A DNA stretch of 64,000 nucleotides from Bizionia argentinensis JUB59. Lineage in GTDB: Bacteria; Bacteroidota; Bacteroidia; Flavobacteriales; Flavobacteriaceae. Under the pieces are notes generated by a model, which searched no databases, was not told the DNA's origin, and worked only from the letters and a program-made list of their open reading frames with translations. The stretch is from positions 1-64,000 of the forward strand of contig NZ_AFXZ01000029.1 of assembly GCF_000224335.1 (NCBI RefSeq), written 5' to 3'. This document shows positions 25,127 through 33,581 of this stretch, in pieces. Numbering within the stretch: the stretch's first letter is position 1; the number at the start of each line of letters is the position of its first letter. The position numbers and the translations under genes are program-made.

Positions 25127-26539
25127 ATGAAAATAGAACAGATATACACCGGTTGTTTAGCACAAGGTGCGTATTACATCGAGAGTCAAGGCGAAGTGGC
25201 AATCATTGACCCACTGCGTGAAGTTAAACCTTACATAGATCGAGCGAAGAAAGACAACGCGAAAATCAAATATATTTTTGAAACGCATTTTCATGCCGAT
25301 TTTGTAAGTGGACACGTAACATTAGCTAAACAAACAGGTGCCGATATCGTTTTTGGTCCTACAGCTAAAACGAGTTTCGATGCTGTTATAGCAGAAGATA
25401 ATCAAGTATTTAAATTAGGAGATATTACCATAACCGCTTTGCACACGCCAGGGCATACTATGGAAAGTACAACCTATTTATTAAAAGATAAAAATGGTAA
25501 GGATTATGCTATTTTTAGTGGCGATACCTTATTTTTAGGGGATGTAGGTCGACCAGATTTAGCGCAAAAAGCAGCTAGTATGACGCAAGAAGAATTAGCA
25601 GGAATTTTATATGAAAGCTTACGAACTAAAATCATGACCCTTGCCGATGATGTTATAGTATATCCAGCACACGGTGCCGGATCTGCTTGTGGTAAAAATT
25701 TAAGTAAAGAAACCGTTGGGAGTATTGGTGATCAGAAGAAAACTAATTATGCGTTAAGAGCTGACATGACGAAAGAAGAATTTATACAAGAAGTAACGGA
25801 TGGTTTAGCACCACCACCAAAGTATTTTCCTTTGAATGTGCAGATGAACAAAGAAGGTTATGACGATATTGACGTGGTTTTAGAACGCGGTACGCAAGCC
25901 TTGTCACCAGATGCTTTTGAAGCAGCAGCTAATGAAACTGAAGCTGTTATGTTAGATGTTCGTCATCAAGATAATTTTGTAAAAGGTCATATTCCACGCT
26001 CTATTTTTATTGGTATTGATGGCGGATTTGCTCCTTGGGTTGGTGCCTTAATTGCCGATGTCAAACAGCCTATTTTATTAATTGCTCCTGAAGGTCGCGA
26101 GGAAGAAACGATTACACGTTTATCTCGCGTTGGATTCGATTATACGATTGGATATCTAAAAGGTGGTTTTGACGCATGGAAAGCGGCAGGAAAAGATACG
26201 GATTCTATCAAATCTATTCCAGCCACCGAGTTTAAAACACTTTTAGACACAGATAATATTCCGGTTTTCGATGTTAGAAAAGAAAGTGAATTTACGGCCG
26301 CTCATATAGAAGGGGCGAGTTTAACCTCATTAGATTTTTTGAACAGTCATTTAAGCGAGTTTCCAACTAAAGAAAACTTCTATGTGCATTGCGCTGGTGG
26401 TTACCGAAGTGTTATTGCAGCCTCTATTTTAAAGAGTCGCGGTATACATAATTTAGTCGATGTTGCTGGTGGTTTTTCAGCTATTAAAGACGCTGGAATT
26501 CCAGTAACAGATTTCGTTTGCCCATCGACATTGAAATAA
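25127..26539 (+). CDS. Metallo-beta-lactamase / tandem rhodanese fusion (persulfide dioxygenase-type)
   Basis: A 470-residue protein. Residues 1-250 form an MBL hydrolase with THFHADFVSGH (His54, His56, Asp58, His63), HTPGHT and SGDTLFLGDVGRPDLA, close to the ETHE1/persulfide dioxygenase group, which oxidises glutathione or other persulfides to sulfite. Two rhodanese domains follow. The first (about 265-350) lacks a catalytic cysteine (LIAPEGREEE at the active loop). The second (about 365-465) has HCAGGYRS with Cys422. It probably couples persulfide transfer to oxidation, and its product would suit the TauE/SafE exporter just upstream. A terminator follows. Confidence 0.87.
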   Translation: MKIEQIYTGCLAQGAYYIESQGEVAIIDPLREVKPYIDRAKKDNAKIKYIFETHFHADFVSGHVTLAKQTGADIVFGPTAKTSFDAVIAEDNQVFKLGDITITALHTPGHTMESTTYLLKDKNGKDYAIFSGDTLFLGDVGRPDLAQKAASMTQEELAGILYESLRTKIMTLADDVIVYPAHGAGSACGKNLSKETVGSIGDQKKTNYALRADMTKEEFIQEVTDGLAPPPKYFPLNVQMNKEGYDDIDVVLERGTQALSPDAFEAAANETEAVMLDVRHQDNFVKGHIPRSIFIGIDGGFAPWVGALIADVKQPILLIAPEGREEETITRLSRVGFDYTIGYLKGGFDAWKAAGKDTDSIKSIPATEFKTLLDTDNIPVFDVRKESEFTAAHIEGASLTSLDFLNSHLSEFPTKENFYVHCAGGYRSVIAASILKSRGIHNLVDVAGGFSAIKDAGIPVTDFVCPSTLK

Positions 26540-26561
26540 TTATTATAATTTTAGTATATTG

Positions 26562-26589
26562 AAAAGAGTGGCGAAAGTCACTCTTTTTT
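26562..26589 (+). terminator. Rho-independent-type terminator
   Basis: AAAAGAGTG pairs with CACTCTTTT, extended by two inner pairs closing a GAAA tetraloop and followed by a T run. It lies 22 bases after the MBL-rhodanese stop and separates it from the single rhodanese gene. Confidence 0.82.
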
Positions 26590-26659
26590 AGTAACAAATG
26601 TTACGTATAAGGTTAAATTATCGATGTAAATTTATAGTAAATTAAAAACAATTAAAATT

Positions 26660-26995
26660 ATGTCATTATTATCTATGCTATTCGGGACAGCTCAAAATTC
26701 CGCAGTTAAAGTTTTATCGGCAGAAGAATTTAAAGCCCAAATAGGAAAAGGAAAGGTTCAATTGGCTGATGTGAGAACGCCTGGCGAATTTAATTCGGGA
26801 CACATTAAAAACGCGAAAAATATTGATTTCTTTACGGGATCATTTGCTGATAAATTCGAGAAATTAAGCAAAGAAAAACCTGTATACTTATACTGTCGTA
26901 GTGGCGCAAGAAGTAAAAAGGCTTCCAACAAATTAGTCACTATGGGGTTTACAGAAATTTATGATTTAAAAGGAGGTTATAATAACTGGAAATAA
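26660..26995 (+). CDS. Single-domain rhodanese sulfurtransferase
   Basis: A 111-residue protein with the active loop YCRSGARS (catalytic Cys) and ADVRTPGEFNSGHIKNA typical of short rhodaneses such as GlpE and PspE. There is no obvious signal peptide, although the first residues are mildly hydrophobic, so it is probably cytoplasmic. It likely shuttles sulfane sulfur to or from the neighbouring persulfide dioxygenase or thioredoxin. It is preceded by a terminator and followed by a 118-base gap that contains a 22-bp palindrome. Confidence 0.87.
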   Translation: MSLLSMLFGTAQNSAVKVLSAEEFKAQIGKGKVQLADVRTPGEFNSGHIKNAKNIDFFTGSFADKFEKLSKEKPVYLYCRSGARSKKASNKLVTMGFTEIYDLKGGYNNWK

Positions 26996-27048
26996 GAAAT
27001 ATTATGAAACGAGCATGCTAAAAGTATTATCGCCCTAGGGAATGATTA

Positions 27049-27070
27049 ACCTGCCTGCCGGCAGGCAGGT
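27049..27070. repeat. 22-bp perfect palindrome, CCTGCCTG family
   Basis: A perfect inverted repeat with 11-base arms (ACCTGCCTGCC) and no loop, in the gap between the rhodanese and HMA genes. Related hairpins occur inside the multicopper oxidase gene (45347-45365 and 45490-45510), so this is a dispersed element. Confidence 0.85.
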
Positions 27071-27113
27071 AGCGAAAAGCATGTGACAATCAAAAACAAA
27101 TAAATATAAACAC

Positions 27114-27392
27114 ATGAAAATAACATTAGAAATACAGAACTTAAAATGTGGTGGTTGCTCAAATACAGTTACAACTAAATTAGCAAGCGTTGCTGGTATT
27201 GAAAACGTATCTGTAATAGTAGAAACAAGCGAAGTTACTTTCAACTATACAACAGAAGATGCATTAGTAGCAGCTAAACAAAAATTAAAGTCTTTGGGTT
27301 ATCCTGAAGCAGATACAGTCAATTCAGTAATAAGTAAGGCTAAATCTTTTATTAGTTGTGCAACCGGAAAAATGGCGACCAATGAATCTTAA
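27114..27392 (+). CDS. HMA-domain protein (heavy-metal chaperone-like)
   Basis: A 92-residue protein with one heavy-metal-associated domain. LKCGGCSNTV gives the CxxC metal site, in a slightly altered context (KCGGC rather than MTCxxC). The C-terminal extension contains another cysteine in SFISCATGKM. It is probably a cytoplasmic carrier of copper or another soft metal. It overlaps the cytochrome gene by 11 bases, which couples it to an exported haem protein. Why an HMA protein belongs in the sulfur module is not clear. Confidence 0.8.
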   Translation: MKITLEIQNLKCGGCSNTVTTKLASVAGIENVSVIVETSEVTFNYTTEDALVAAKQKLKSLGYPEADTVNSVISKAKSFISCATGKMATNES

Positions 27393-28401
27393 ATGGACAA
27401 TTTTAAGTTTCGCATTCTTGCTGGTTGTTAGTTGTAAAAATAACAATGAAAAGAAATCTGATTATGTTGATACCGTAGCAATCAATAAGCAACAGGAGCA
27501 TCCAGGAAAAAAACTCATGGAAGTTAATTGTTACGTATGCCATAGTCCAACAGCGAGCCATGACGACCGTATTGCGCCGCCAATGGTAGCTATTAAAAGA
27601 CATTATCTAAATGATGGTATTAGTAAAGCCGACTTTATTAGCGACATTCAAAGTTATGTTAAAAATCCTAATGAAGCTGATTCCAGAATGCGCGGTGCAG
27701 TTAAGCGATTTGGTGTTATGCCAAAAGCACAGTATCCAGAGAAAACAGTAGCGCAAATTGCCGATTATTTATACGATTATGATGTGGAACAACCGGAATG
27801 GTTTGATGACCATGTAAAAGAACAAGGAGACAAAGGTAGAGGGAAAGGTCGCGGTAAAATGAACGGTGCTGGAAAGCAAAGAATGAATCAACAGCGGGCT
27901 TCTTTATGGGATTCTGCAATGACCTATGAAGAAATAGGTTTAAAATACGCCATGAGTACGAAGGCACAATTGGGTAAAAATTTAATGCAAACCATTCAAA
28001 AGAAAGGCACTTTAGCAGCTGTTGAGTTTTGTAATGTAGCCGCTTATCCGCTAACGGATAGTATGGCTGTTGCACATCAAGCCAATATAAAGCGTGTTTC
28101 AGATAAACCAAGAAATCCAGATAATCGAGCAAATAGTCAGGAACTTGAGCATATTGAAAAATTTAAAGCGTCTGTGGCTGCAAATAGGGAGCCACAAGCT
28201 ATAGTTGAAGAAACCGATGATTTGGTTAAGTTTTACTATCCAATTGTTACCAATACCATGTGTTTACAATGTCATGGTAAAACGATAGAACCTGAAGTTT
28301 ATAAAAGTATTAAAGCCTTATATCCAAAAGATGAAGCTATTGGTTATATGGAAAATGAAGTTCGTGGTATTTGGAGTATTTCTTTTGATAAAAATAGATA
28401 A
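27382..28401 (+). CDS. Lipoprotein cytochrome c with C-terminal DUF3365 (Tll0287-like) haem domain
   Basis: About 339 residues from ATG 27382. The lipoprotein signal ends in LVVSC (Cys18). A class I-like cytochrome domain has CYVCH (Cys50-His54) and the likely distal methionine in FGVMPKAQYP. A short Gly/Lys/Arg-rich linker leads to a second haem domain of the DUF3365/Tll0287 type with CLQCH near the end. It is anchored on the periplasmic or outer face and could take electrons from sulfur or arsenic oxidation. The in-frame ATG at 27358 is eight codons upstream and would spoil the signal sequence start. Confidence 0.82.
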   Translation: MNLKWTILSFAFLLVVSCKNNNEKKSDYVDTVAINKQQEHPGKKLMEVNCYVCHSPTASHDDRIAPPMVAIKRHYLNDGISKADFISDIQSYVKNPNEADSRMRGAVKRFGVMPKAQYPEKTVAQIADYLYDYDVEQPEWFDDHVKEQGDKGRGKGRGKMNGAGKQRMNQQRASLWDSAMTYEEIGLKYAMSTKAQLGKNLMQTIQKKGTLAAVEFCNVAAYPLTDSMAVAHQANIKRVSDKPRNPDNRANSQELEHIEKFKASVAANREPQAIVEETDDLVKFYYPIVTNTMCLQCHGKTIEPEVYKSIKALYPKDEAIGYMENEVRGIWSISFDKNR

Positions 28402-28577
28402 TTATGAGTCATTTTGAAATTAATTTATCATTCTGTTTTGGCATGTTTCAAGAGGTTTTCTAAAGCACCAAATAGATTATGTCAATCATGATATCTATAT
28501 GGTACGTATTTGAAATCCAGTATATGTAGTATTCTTAAATTTCAACAAAACATTAATAGTTATTAAAACAGATAATT

Positions 28578-28874
28578 ATGAGTAATTTTTCGAGTATAAT
28601 AAATAAGGATAAGCCAGTCTTAGTTGATTTTTTTGCTGAATGGTGTGGCCCATGTAAAACCATGAGTCCTATTTTAAAAGAAGTGAAAGATGAATTTGGT
28701 GAAGGCGTTACCATTTTGAAAATTGACGTGGATAAAAATCAACAGTTAGCAGCGCAATTTAAAGTTCGTGGTGTGCCAACGCTTATTCTGTATAAAAGCG
28801 GAAAGCAGTTATGGCGCCAATCTGGATTATCTTCTAAACGCGATTTGATTTCCCTAATTAAATCACATGTTTAA
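28578..28874 (+). CDS. Thioredoxin
   Basis: A 98-residue thioredoxin with the active site WCGPC in FFAEWCGPCKTM and the cis-proline loop RGVPTLILY. It has no signal peptide, so it is a cytoplasmic reductant. Its position in the sulfur module suggests it releases sulfide from persulfidated partners or reduces the rhodaneses. It is slightly shorter than E. coli TrxA at the N terminus. Its end overlaps the methyltransferase gene by eight bases. Confidence 0.9.
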   Translation: MSNFSSIINKDKPVLVDFFAEWCGPCKTMSPILKEVKDEFGEGVTILKIDVDKNQQLAAQFKVRGVPTLILYKSGKQLWRQSGLSSKRDLISLIKSHV

Positions 28875-29463
28875 AATGATGGATTTATCAGAATCGTTTT
28901 GGGATGGACGTTATCAAAATAAGGATACGGGTTGGGATTTAGGCGAAATTTCGTCGCCATTAAAAGACTATTTTGATCAGTTAGAAGATACATCGCTAAA
29001 AATATTAATTCCAGGTGCTGGTAATTCTTATGAAGCCGAATATTTGTTTAAAAATGGGTTTCAGAATGTCTTTATCGCCGATTTATCACAAACCGCTTTA
29101 GATAATTTTAAAGCACGTGTTCCTAGCTTTCCTTCTGAAAACTTGCTGCATACAAATGTCTTTGATATGTCATCCAAAACATTCGATTTAATTATTGAAC
29201 AAACCTTCTTTTGCGCTTTAAATCCTGAACTTCGGAGTGGTTATGCTAAAAAGATTCACAGCTTACTAAAACCCCAAGGAAAGTTAGTTGGTGTCATGTT
29301 TGATGCGGCTTTAAATACGGATAAACCACCATTTGGAGGTTCTAAAGCAGAATACATCACTTATTTTAAACTGTATTTTAATATGGCTATTTTTGAACCG
29401 AGTTATAACTCTATGGAAAGTAGGAAAGATAGTGAGCTGTTTATTAAACTTATTAAAAAGTAA
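28867..29463 (+). CDS. SAM-dependent methyltransferase, thiopurine S-methyltransferase (TPMT)-like
   Basis: A 198-residue Rossmann methyltransferase. The N-terminal block FWDGRYQNKDTGWDLGEISS is the diagnostic TPMT-family substrate gate, followed by ILIPGAGNSYEAEYL (SAM loop I) and IEQTFFCALNP. Bacterial members methylate thiols, selenium or tellurium compounds, or halides. In this location, with thioredoxin and sulfur oxidation genes, a thiol or hydrogen sulfide acceptor is a reasonable guess. It is not an ArsM: the arsenite-binding cysteine pattern is absent. Starts at 28876 or 28879 are equally plausible. Confidence 0.82.
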   Translation: MFKMMDLSESFWDGRYQNKDTGWDLGEISSPLKDYFDQLEDTSLKILIPGAGNSYEAEYLFKNGFQNVFIADLSQTALDNFKARVPSFPSENLLHTNVFDMSSKTFDLIIEQTFFCALNPELRSGYAKKIHSLLKPQGKLVGVMFDAALNTDKPPFGGSKAEYITYFKLYFNMAIFEPSYNSMESRKDSELFIKLIKK

Positions 29464-29660
29464 GGGTTTTAGATTGCTATTTTATAATTTTGAACACTGT
29501 ATTGCTTTTAGACACGGGTTGTTTGCTAAAAAGGTTTGACACGAATACTCACGAATTTAATCGTGCTCTGAAAATACATGTGAGAATTACACTATTCATT
29601 TTACAAATTAACCAAGCTCTTCGCTCGTTTAAAAAATAAAATTCTATAGTGATTTAGTTT

Positions 29661-30539
29661 TTACTTCTTTTTTCCGAAGAAACCATATTTCATTTGTCCC
29701 CAGAAGGTTTTAGGCATCCACTCATCGCCTTCGTAGCCTAAAGTAATGGTGCCGCTTTCTTCAGGAATATAATCTGTTTTGAATATATAATCCCAAAGAC
29801 TTAAACTAATGCCGTAATTCATACCGTATTGTTTCCCTTCTGGTAAATTATACGCGTGATGGTATAAATGCATTACTGGATTATTGAAAATATATTTTAA
29901 TGGTCCGTAGGTGATTTTAATATTAGAATGGTTAAAATGTCCGATGGAAATAGCAATAAAGTGAACAATATAAGCTTGTTCAGGTTCAAAGCCTCCAAGA
30001 ATCATCACCCCAAAAATTTTAAGTGGTTTGTATAGTATGTTCTCCATCCAATGGTAACGCAAATGCGCAGCAAAGCCCATTTCTTTCACGCTATGATGTA
30101 CTTGGTGAAAACGCCAAAGCACAGGGTAACGATGCAGTAAAACGTGGGTAAACCATTGCACAAAATCTAAAACTATAAAGAAAACAAGCAGCTGTAACCA
30201 CATAGGCCAAGCGCTCATATCTACTATTGCTAGACTAGTCATGGAAATACCGAAATCGTTAAAAGCAACTTCCATTAAGCGATACACACCACTAATAACA
30301 ATGGCGAAAATAAAGAAGTTGAAAAACATATAAAATGCGTCCAACCAGAAGTCTTTTCTAAAAACAGCTTGGTTCTTTCGCCATGGGAATAGGATTTCTA
30401 ATCCCCAAACAATAAAAGAAATAGCAATAAGTCCCCAGAAATAATTGGTAAACCAAGGCACCTCGAAAATTATCGATTTCCAAGTCCAATCAAGAGTACC
30501 AATAAAGGATTCTTTAAAAGCGTTAATATATTCCCACAT
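29661..30539 (-). CDS. Sterol desaturase / fatty acid hydroxylase family membrane protein
   Basis: A 292-residue inner-membrane protein with about five helices. The diiron histidine motifs are complete: HVLLHRYP, FHQVHHS and HLYHHAYN, with HYHWME-like histidines between them. It probably hydroxylates or desaturates a membrane lipid such as a fatty acid or carotenoid. It is transcribed opposite to the flanking sulfur-module genes and has its own start region, so it is probably an independent unit. Confidence 0.85.
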   Translation of the reverse strand: MWEYINAFKESFIGTLDWTWKSIIFEVPWFTNYFWGLIAISFIVWGLEILFPWRKNQAVFRKDFWLDAFYMFFNFFIFAIVISGVYRLMEVAFNDFGISMTSLAIVDMSAWPMWLQLLVFFIVLDFVQWFTHVLLHRYPVLWRFHQVHHSVKEMGFAAHLRYHWMENILYKPLKIFGVMILGGFEPEQAYIVHFIAISIGHFNHSNIKITYGPLKYIFNNPVMHLYHHAYNLPEGKQYGMNYGISLSLWDYIFKTDYIPEESGTITLGYEGDEWMPKTFWGQMKYGFFGKKK

Positions 30540-30688
30540 AGCAGTTTATTGTTTTGCAAAGTTAATGAAGAAATTGCAAATGTTTACAAAGATAGTTTTG
30601 TTAAGGTTTAAAGTCAGTAACGAAAGTTACAAAGGATTTAGTTTCTATGTTTATTATCTGTTTCTTTGCAACAAAAATAAACACAAAC

Positions 30689-31246
30689 ATGTCATTTCTC
30701 CTAGAACCTTGGCCATGGTATTTTTCTGGCTTTATGATTGCATTCGTAATGTTTTTACTGCTTATGGTAGATAAACGCTTTGGAATGTCGTCCAATTTAC
30801 GCACACTTTGTAGTATGGCAGGAGCCGGAAAACGAACCCCTTTTTTTAATTTCGATTGGAAGTCGCAACGTTGGAATTTAGTTGTTGTAATTGGCGCTAT
30901 AATTGGCGGATTTATTGCTTCAGAATTTTTAACGCCTAACGACGCGGTTGCTATTAGCGAGCAAACCATTACAGATTTGCAAGCTTTAGGTTTTGAAAGT
31001 GCAGGAACCGCTTATATGCCAACCGAGCTTTTTGGTAAAGACGTCTTTTCAAGTGGGAAAGGTTTACTCATTTTAATTATTGGAGGTTTTTTAGTTGGAT
31101 TTGGAGCGCGTTATGCCGGTGGATGTACATCAGGACACGCTATTTCCGGATTGAGTAACTTACAATTACCATCCTTAATTGCCGTAATTGGTTTCTTTTT
31201 AGGCGGCTTGGTTATGGTTCACTTATTATTTCCTTTAATTTTTTAA
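30689..31246 (+). CDS. YeeE/YedE-family membrane protein, N-terminal half-type
   Basis: About 185 residues from ATG 30689 (MSFLLEPWPWYFSGF), which begins at the first helix; the earlier ATG at 30647 adds a non-homologous tail. There are about five helices. The signature GARYAGGCTSGHAISG contains the conserved cysteine that in the thiosulfate transporter TsuA/YeeE lines the conduction path. It probably imports thiosulfate or another sulfur compound, working with the second half encoded three bases downstream. Confidence 0.85.
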   Translation: MSFLLEPWPWYFSGFMIAFVMFLLLMVDKRFGMSSNLRTLCSMAGAGKRTPFFNFDWKSQRWNLVVVIGAIIGGFIASEFLTPNDAVAISEQTITDLQALGFESAGTAYMPTELFGKDVFSSGKGLLILIIGGFLVGFGARYAGGCTSGHAISGLSNLQLPSLIAVIGFFLGGLVMVHLLFPLIF

Positions 31247-31249
31247 ACA

Positions 31250-31663
31250 ATGAGAACAGGTATATATTTAATAATCGGTGTGGTTTTTGGAATCACAATG
31301 TTTAAATCGGAAGCCGCTTCTTGGTTTCGAATTTTTGAGATGTTTCAATTTCAAGCATTTCATATGTATGGAATTATTGGAGTAGCTTTAGGTCTTGCTA
31401 CATTAATGACGTTTTTAATGAAACGTTTTAAATTAAAATCCTTTTACGGAAATCAAATTCAGTTTAGTCCTAAAGAAAAAAGCTTTAAGCGATATATAAT
31501 TGGCGGTACGTTATTCGGTTTAGGTTGGGCATTGGCAGGAGCTTGTCCGGGGCCAATATATGTTTTAATTGGCGCTGGTTATTGGCCAATTTTGGTTGTT
31601 ATAGGTTCTGCTATTTTAGGAACTTATGTTTATGGCTTATTGAAGGATAAGTTGCCACATTAA
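31250..31663 (+). CDS. YeeE/YedE-family membrane protein, C-terminal half-type (DUF6691)
   Basis: A 137-residue membrane protein with four helices. GLGWALAGACPGPIYVLIGAG carries the second conserved cysteine of the YeeE fold. It starts three bases after its partner, so the two half-size proteins very likely form one transporter. This split arrangement is common in bacteria. With the TauE/SafE exporter and persulfide dioxygenase nearby it completes an import-oxidise-export sulfur route. Confidence 0.87.
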   Translation: MRTGIYLIIGVVFGITMFKSEAASWFRIFEMFQFQAFHMYGIIGVALGLATLMTFLMKRFKLKSFYGNQIQFSPKEKSFKRYIIGGTLFGLGWALAGACPGPIYVLIGAGYWPILVVIGSAILGTYVYGLLKDKLPH

Positions 31664-31967
31664 GTTGTAAAACCTTTATTGTACTTTTTAATAAATACTT
31701 TTACTAGCCCAGATTTTTTGGAATAGTCTAAATTTATCGAACTAAATAGTATTCTTTAATTAGGATCGAAAGTGGGTGAGGCTATAAAAATTTAGCTCTA
31801 AGGATTTTAGTCAGGTATTCGCGTCGGAATTAATAGCCTGCTAGGATCTTGGACAACATTATTTATAGTCGCTCTAGAAAACGGAGATAAATGTAACCTA
31901 GAAAAATTACAACAAAAAACTGCTATGATTTTTCATAGCAGTTTTGAAATGAATTTTAATATGTTGC
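31664..31967. other. Intergenic region with one terminator
   Basis: This 304-base gap separates convergent genes. Apart from the hairpin at 31916-31945, no gene, repeat or promoter-like element is seen. Confidence 0.6.
31916..31945. terminator. Bidirectional terminator hairpin
   Basis: A perfect 13-bp stem (AAAACTGCTATGA with TCATAGCAGTTTT) and a four-base loop, flanked by A and T runs. It lies between the YeeE/YedE genes and the convergent lipoprotein gene. Confidence 0.8.
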
Positions 31968-32591
31968 TTATTTTAATGTCGTTAACATTTCCTTATAGCC
32001 AGGAAAGTCATTTGGAGTTTTTATAAGCATTTCTTCTTTATCCGTCATATTTAGTAATTTATAGTCCGGAGCAGAGCTTGTCTGCACAATATAATCATAA
32101 GAAGCATCGTTGCCTGAAATGTTTTTGGAGTTAAAAGCGTATTCATACGTGTAAGATGCTGCTTGATTAATTTTATTACCTAAATCGCTTGATATCTTGT
32201 CAATTTCAACCAATATTTTTTCGTTTTTAGCAATTGCAGATTGTAGTTCTGCCACACTCACTTTGCTGAATTTTGAAGATCCTTCATTTTTATAGGCTTC
32301 TTGTCTCTCTAAACTTGATTTATTTCCGTCTAAAATTCGCTGATAAGATTGCTTAATATCCTTTATGTTATCACTGTATAATACAGAATCTCTTAACTTA
32401 AGCTGTGTAAACTTATAGCTTTCTGGATATTGTAATTTAGACTTCATGCTATTTTCCAATTTAGCTTGAATAATCATATCTCTATTTTCTTCTGAATTTT
32501 GAGATATGAATTCTTTGTCAGATTTGCAGGAAGTGAAACAAATTGTAATAAGAAATAATAAGGATAGAAAATTAATTGTAGTTTTTTTCAT
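31968..32591 (-). CDS. Lipoprotein of unknown function
   Basis: A 207-residue protein with a lipoprotein signal ending in CFTSC. The mature part is helical and highly charged, rich in Lys, Glu and Ser, with a predicted helix near 80-135 (SLERQEAYKNEGSSKFSKVS region). There are no cysteines after the lipobox and no recognised domain. It is convergent with the YeeE genes and has a long upstream gap. It is probably anchored in the outer membrane facing the periplasm. Confidence 0.65.
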   Translation of the reverse strand: MKKTTINFLSLLFLITICFTSCKSDKEFISQNSEENRDMIIQAKLENSMKSKLQYPESYKFTQLKLRDSVLYSDNIKDIKQSYQRILDGNKSSLERQEAYKNEGSSKFSKVSVAELQSAIAKNEKILVEIDKISSDLGNKINQAASYTYEYAFNSKNISGNDASYDYIVQTSSAPDYKLLNMTDKEEMLIKTPNDFPGYKEMLTTLK

Positions 32592-33028
32592 GATAAAAGG
32601 GTTGATTAAATAATAGTTCTAGGACGAAATGCATAAACATATGACGAAATGTAATAAAAAATTTTATTATAATAGAATTATCCTTAAAAACTTATAAACC
32701 AAAAACTGATATTTTAGTTTTTTTATGCGAAAGGAAGCCTTTTAATCGAGAAAGTTCGGGCTGTTAGATTTTCTTTTTCAAACTAAATCTAATTTTCTTT
32801 TTATTCTTTGGTTAAGGGCTCTAAGGATGCTGCTTGATTTTTTTAATCAATCACTTGGTGTGTCGAAAAATACAAATAATAGGTTATTCACTTTAATATT
32901 TAGCTTTGTAAGCAATGCTCTGAATAGTTACACGTTTTGTTCTCAACACTATAAAAGAAGCTCCAAGTCTATACTAATAGCGTTCATTATTCTTGCTTTG
33001 CTATTTTATAGTATGTGTTTTCAAATTT
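32592..33028. other. Intergenic gap without confident features
   Basis: This 437-base AT-rich gap lies between two minus-strand genes. An 85-codon plus-strand ORF (32827-33084) overlaps the end of the next gene antisense. It has one hydrophobic stretch but no recognisable homology and is not accepted as a gene. No terminator or repeat stands out. Confidence 0.5.
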
Positions 33029-33448
33029 TTAATGAAACACATTCACTGCAACAATCACAATTAGAACACCTATTACCAAGCTGATTTTGCCCATTAATTC
33101 GATACGTTTTAAATTGTTCTCTGTATCATTTTTGTAATTATTTCTGACGTCATAATTGATTAGCATAATTAGAATTACGAGAATTAAAAATAATACTAAT
33201 TTTAAAATTAATAGTGGCATTTCTGTTAAGACGGGCCAAAATGGAAGTAGTAGGTATATACCTGAAACCAATAGCAGTATAGTTCCTATAGATCCCATTT
33301 GACTTACACCTTTAATTTGAAGTCTAAATTTTTTAGCTTCATTTCTATTCATTTTAGATAGTGTTTTACCTAAAAAAGCATGTACGAAACCAGTGCCTAA
33401 GCCCATAGCCAAACCGATGAAGTGAACTATTAACATTGTCTCTCTCAT
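33029..33448 (-). CDS. Small integral membrane protein, four helices
   Basis: A 139-residue inner-membrane protein with four hydrophobic helices. The first helix has MLIVHFIGLAMGLGTGFVHAF with histidines on its face, which recalls small DUF2269/CopD-like membrane proteins, and the third loop is charged (NYDVRNNYKNDTENN). A haem or copper role is possible but not established. It is the most downstream gene of a minus-strand run with the pentapeptide, membrane and azurin genes, although gaps of more than 130 bases make co-transcription uncertain. Confidence 0.6.
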   Translation of the reverse strand: MRETMLIVHFIGLAMGLGTGFVHAFLGKTLSKMNRNEAKKFRLQIKGVSQMGSIGTILLLVSGIYLLLPFWPVLTEMPLLILKLVLFLILVILIMLINYDVRNNYKNDTENNLKRIELMGKISLVIGVLIVIVAVNVFH

Positions 33449-33581
33449 AGTATTAATTCGATATATTAAGGTTAAATTTAAACAATATGTATTAGTACAT
33501 CTTGCCTTAAGTTTTAAAATTTTGATTCATTGTTATTTTCAGGCTAAATCATATCAAACGTAAATTTTCACCTGAATATAA

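Noticed and set aside
28867-29463. The methyltransferase as the missing ArsM of the arsenosugar pathway
   Set aside because: Its N-terminal motif is typical of the TPMT family and it lacks the cysteine pattern expected for arsenite methyltransferase.
32827-33084. An 85-codon plus-strand ORF overlapping the end of the membrane-protein gene
   Set aside because: Antisense overlap, weak composition and no similarity to known proteins make it a likely chance ORF.
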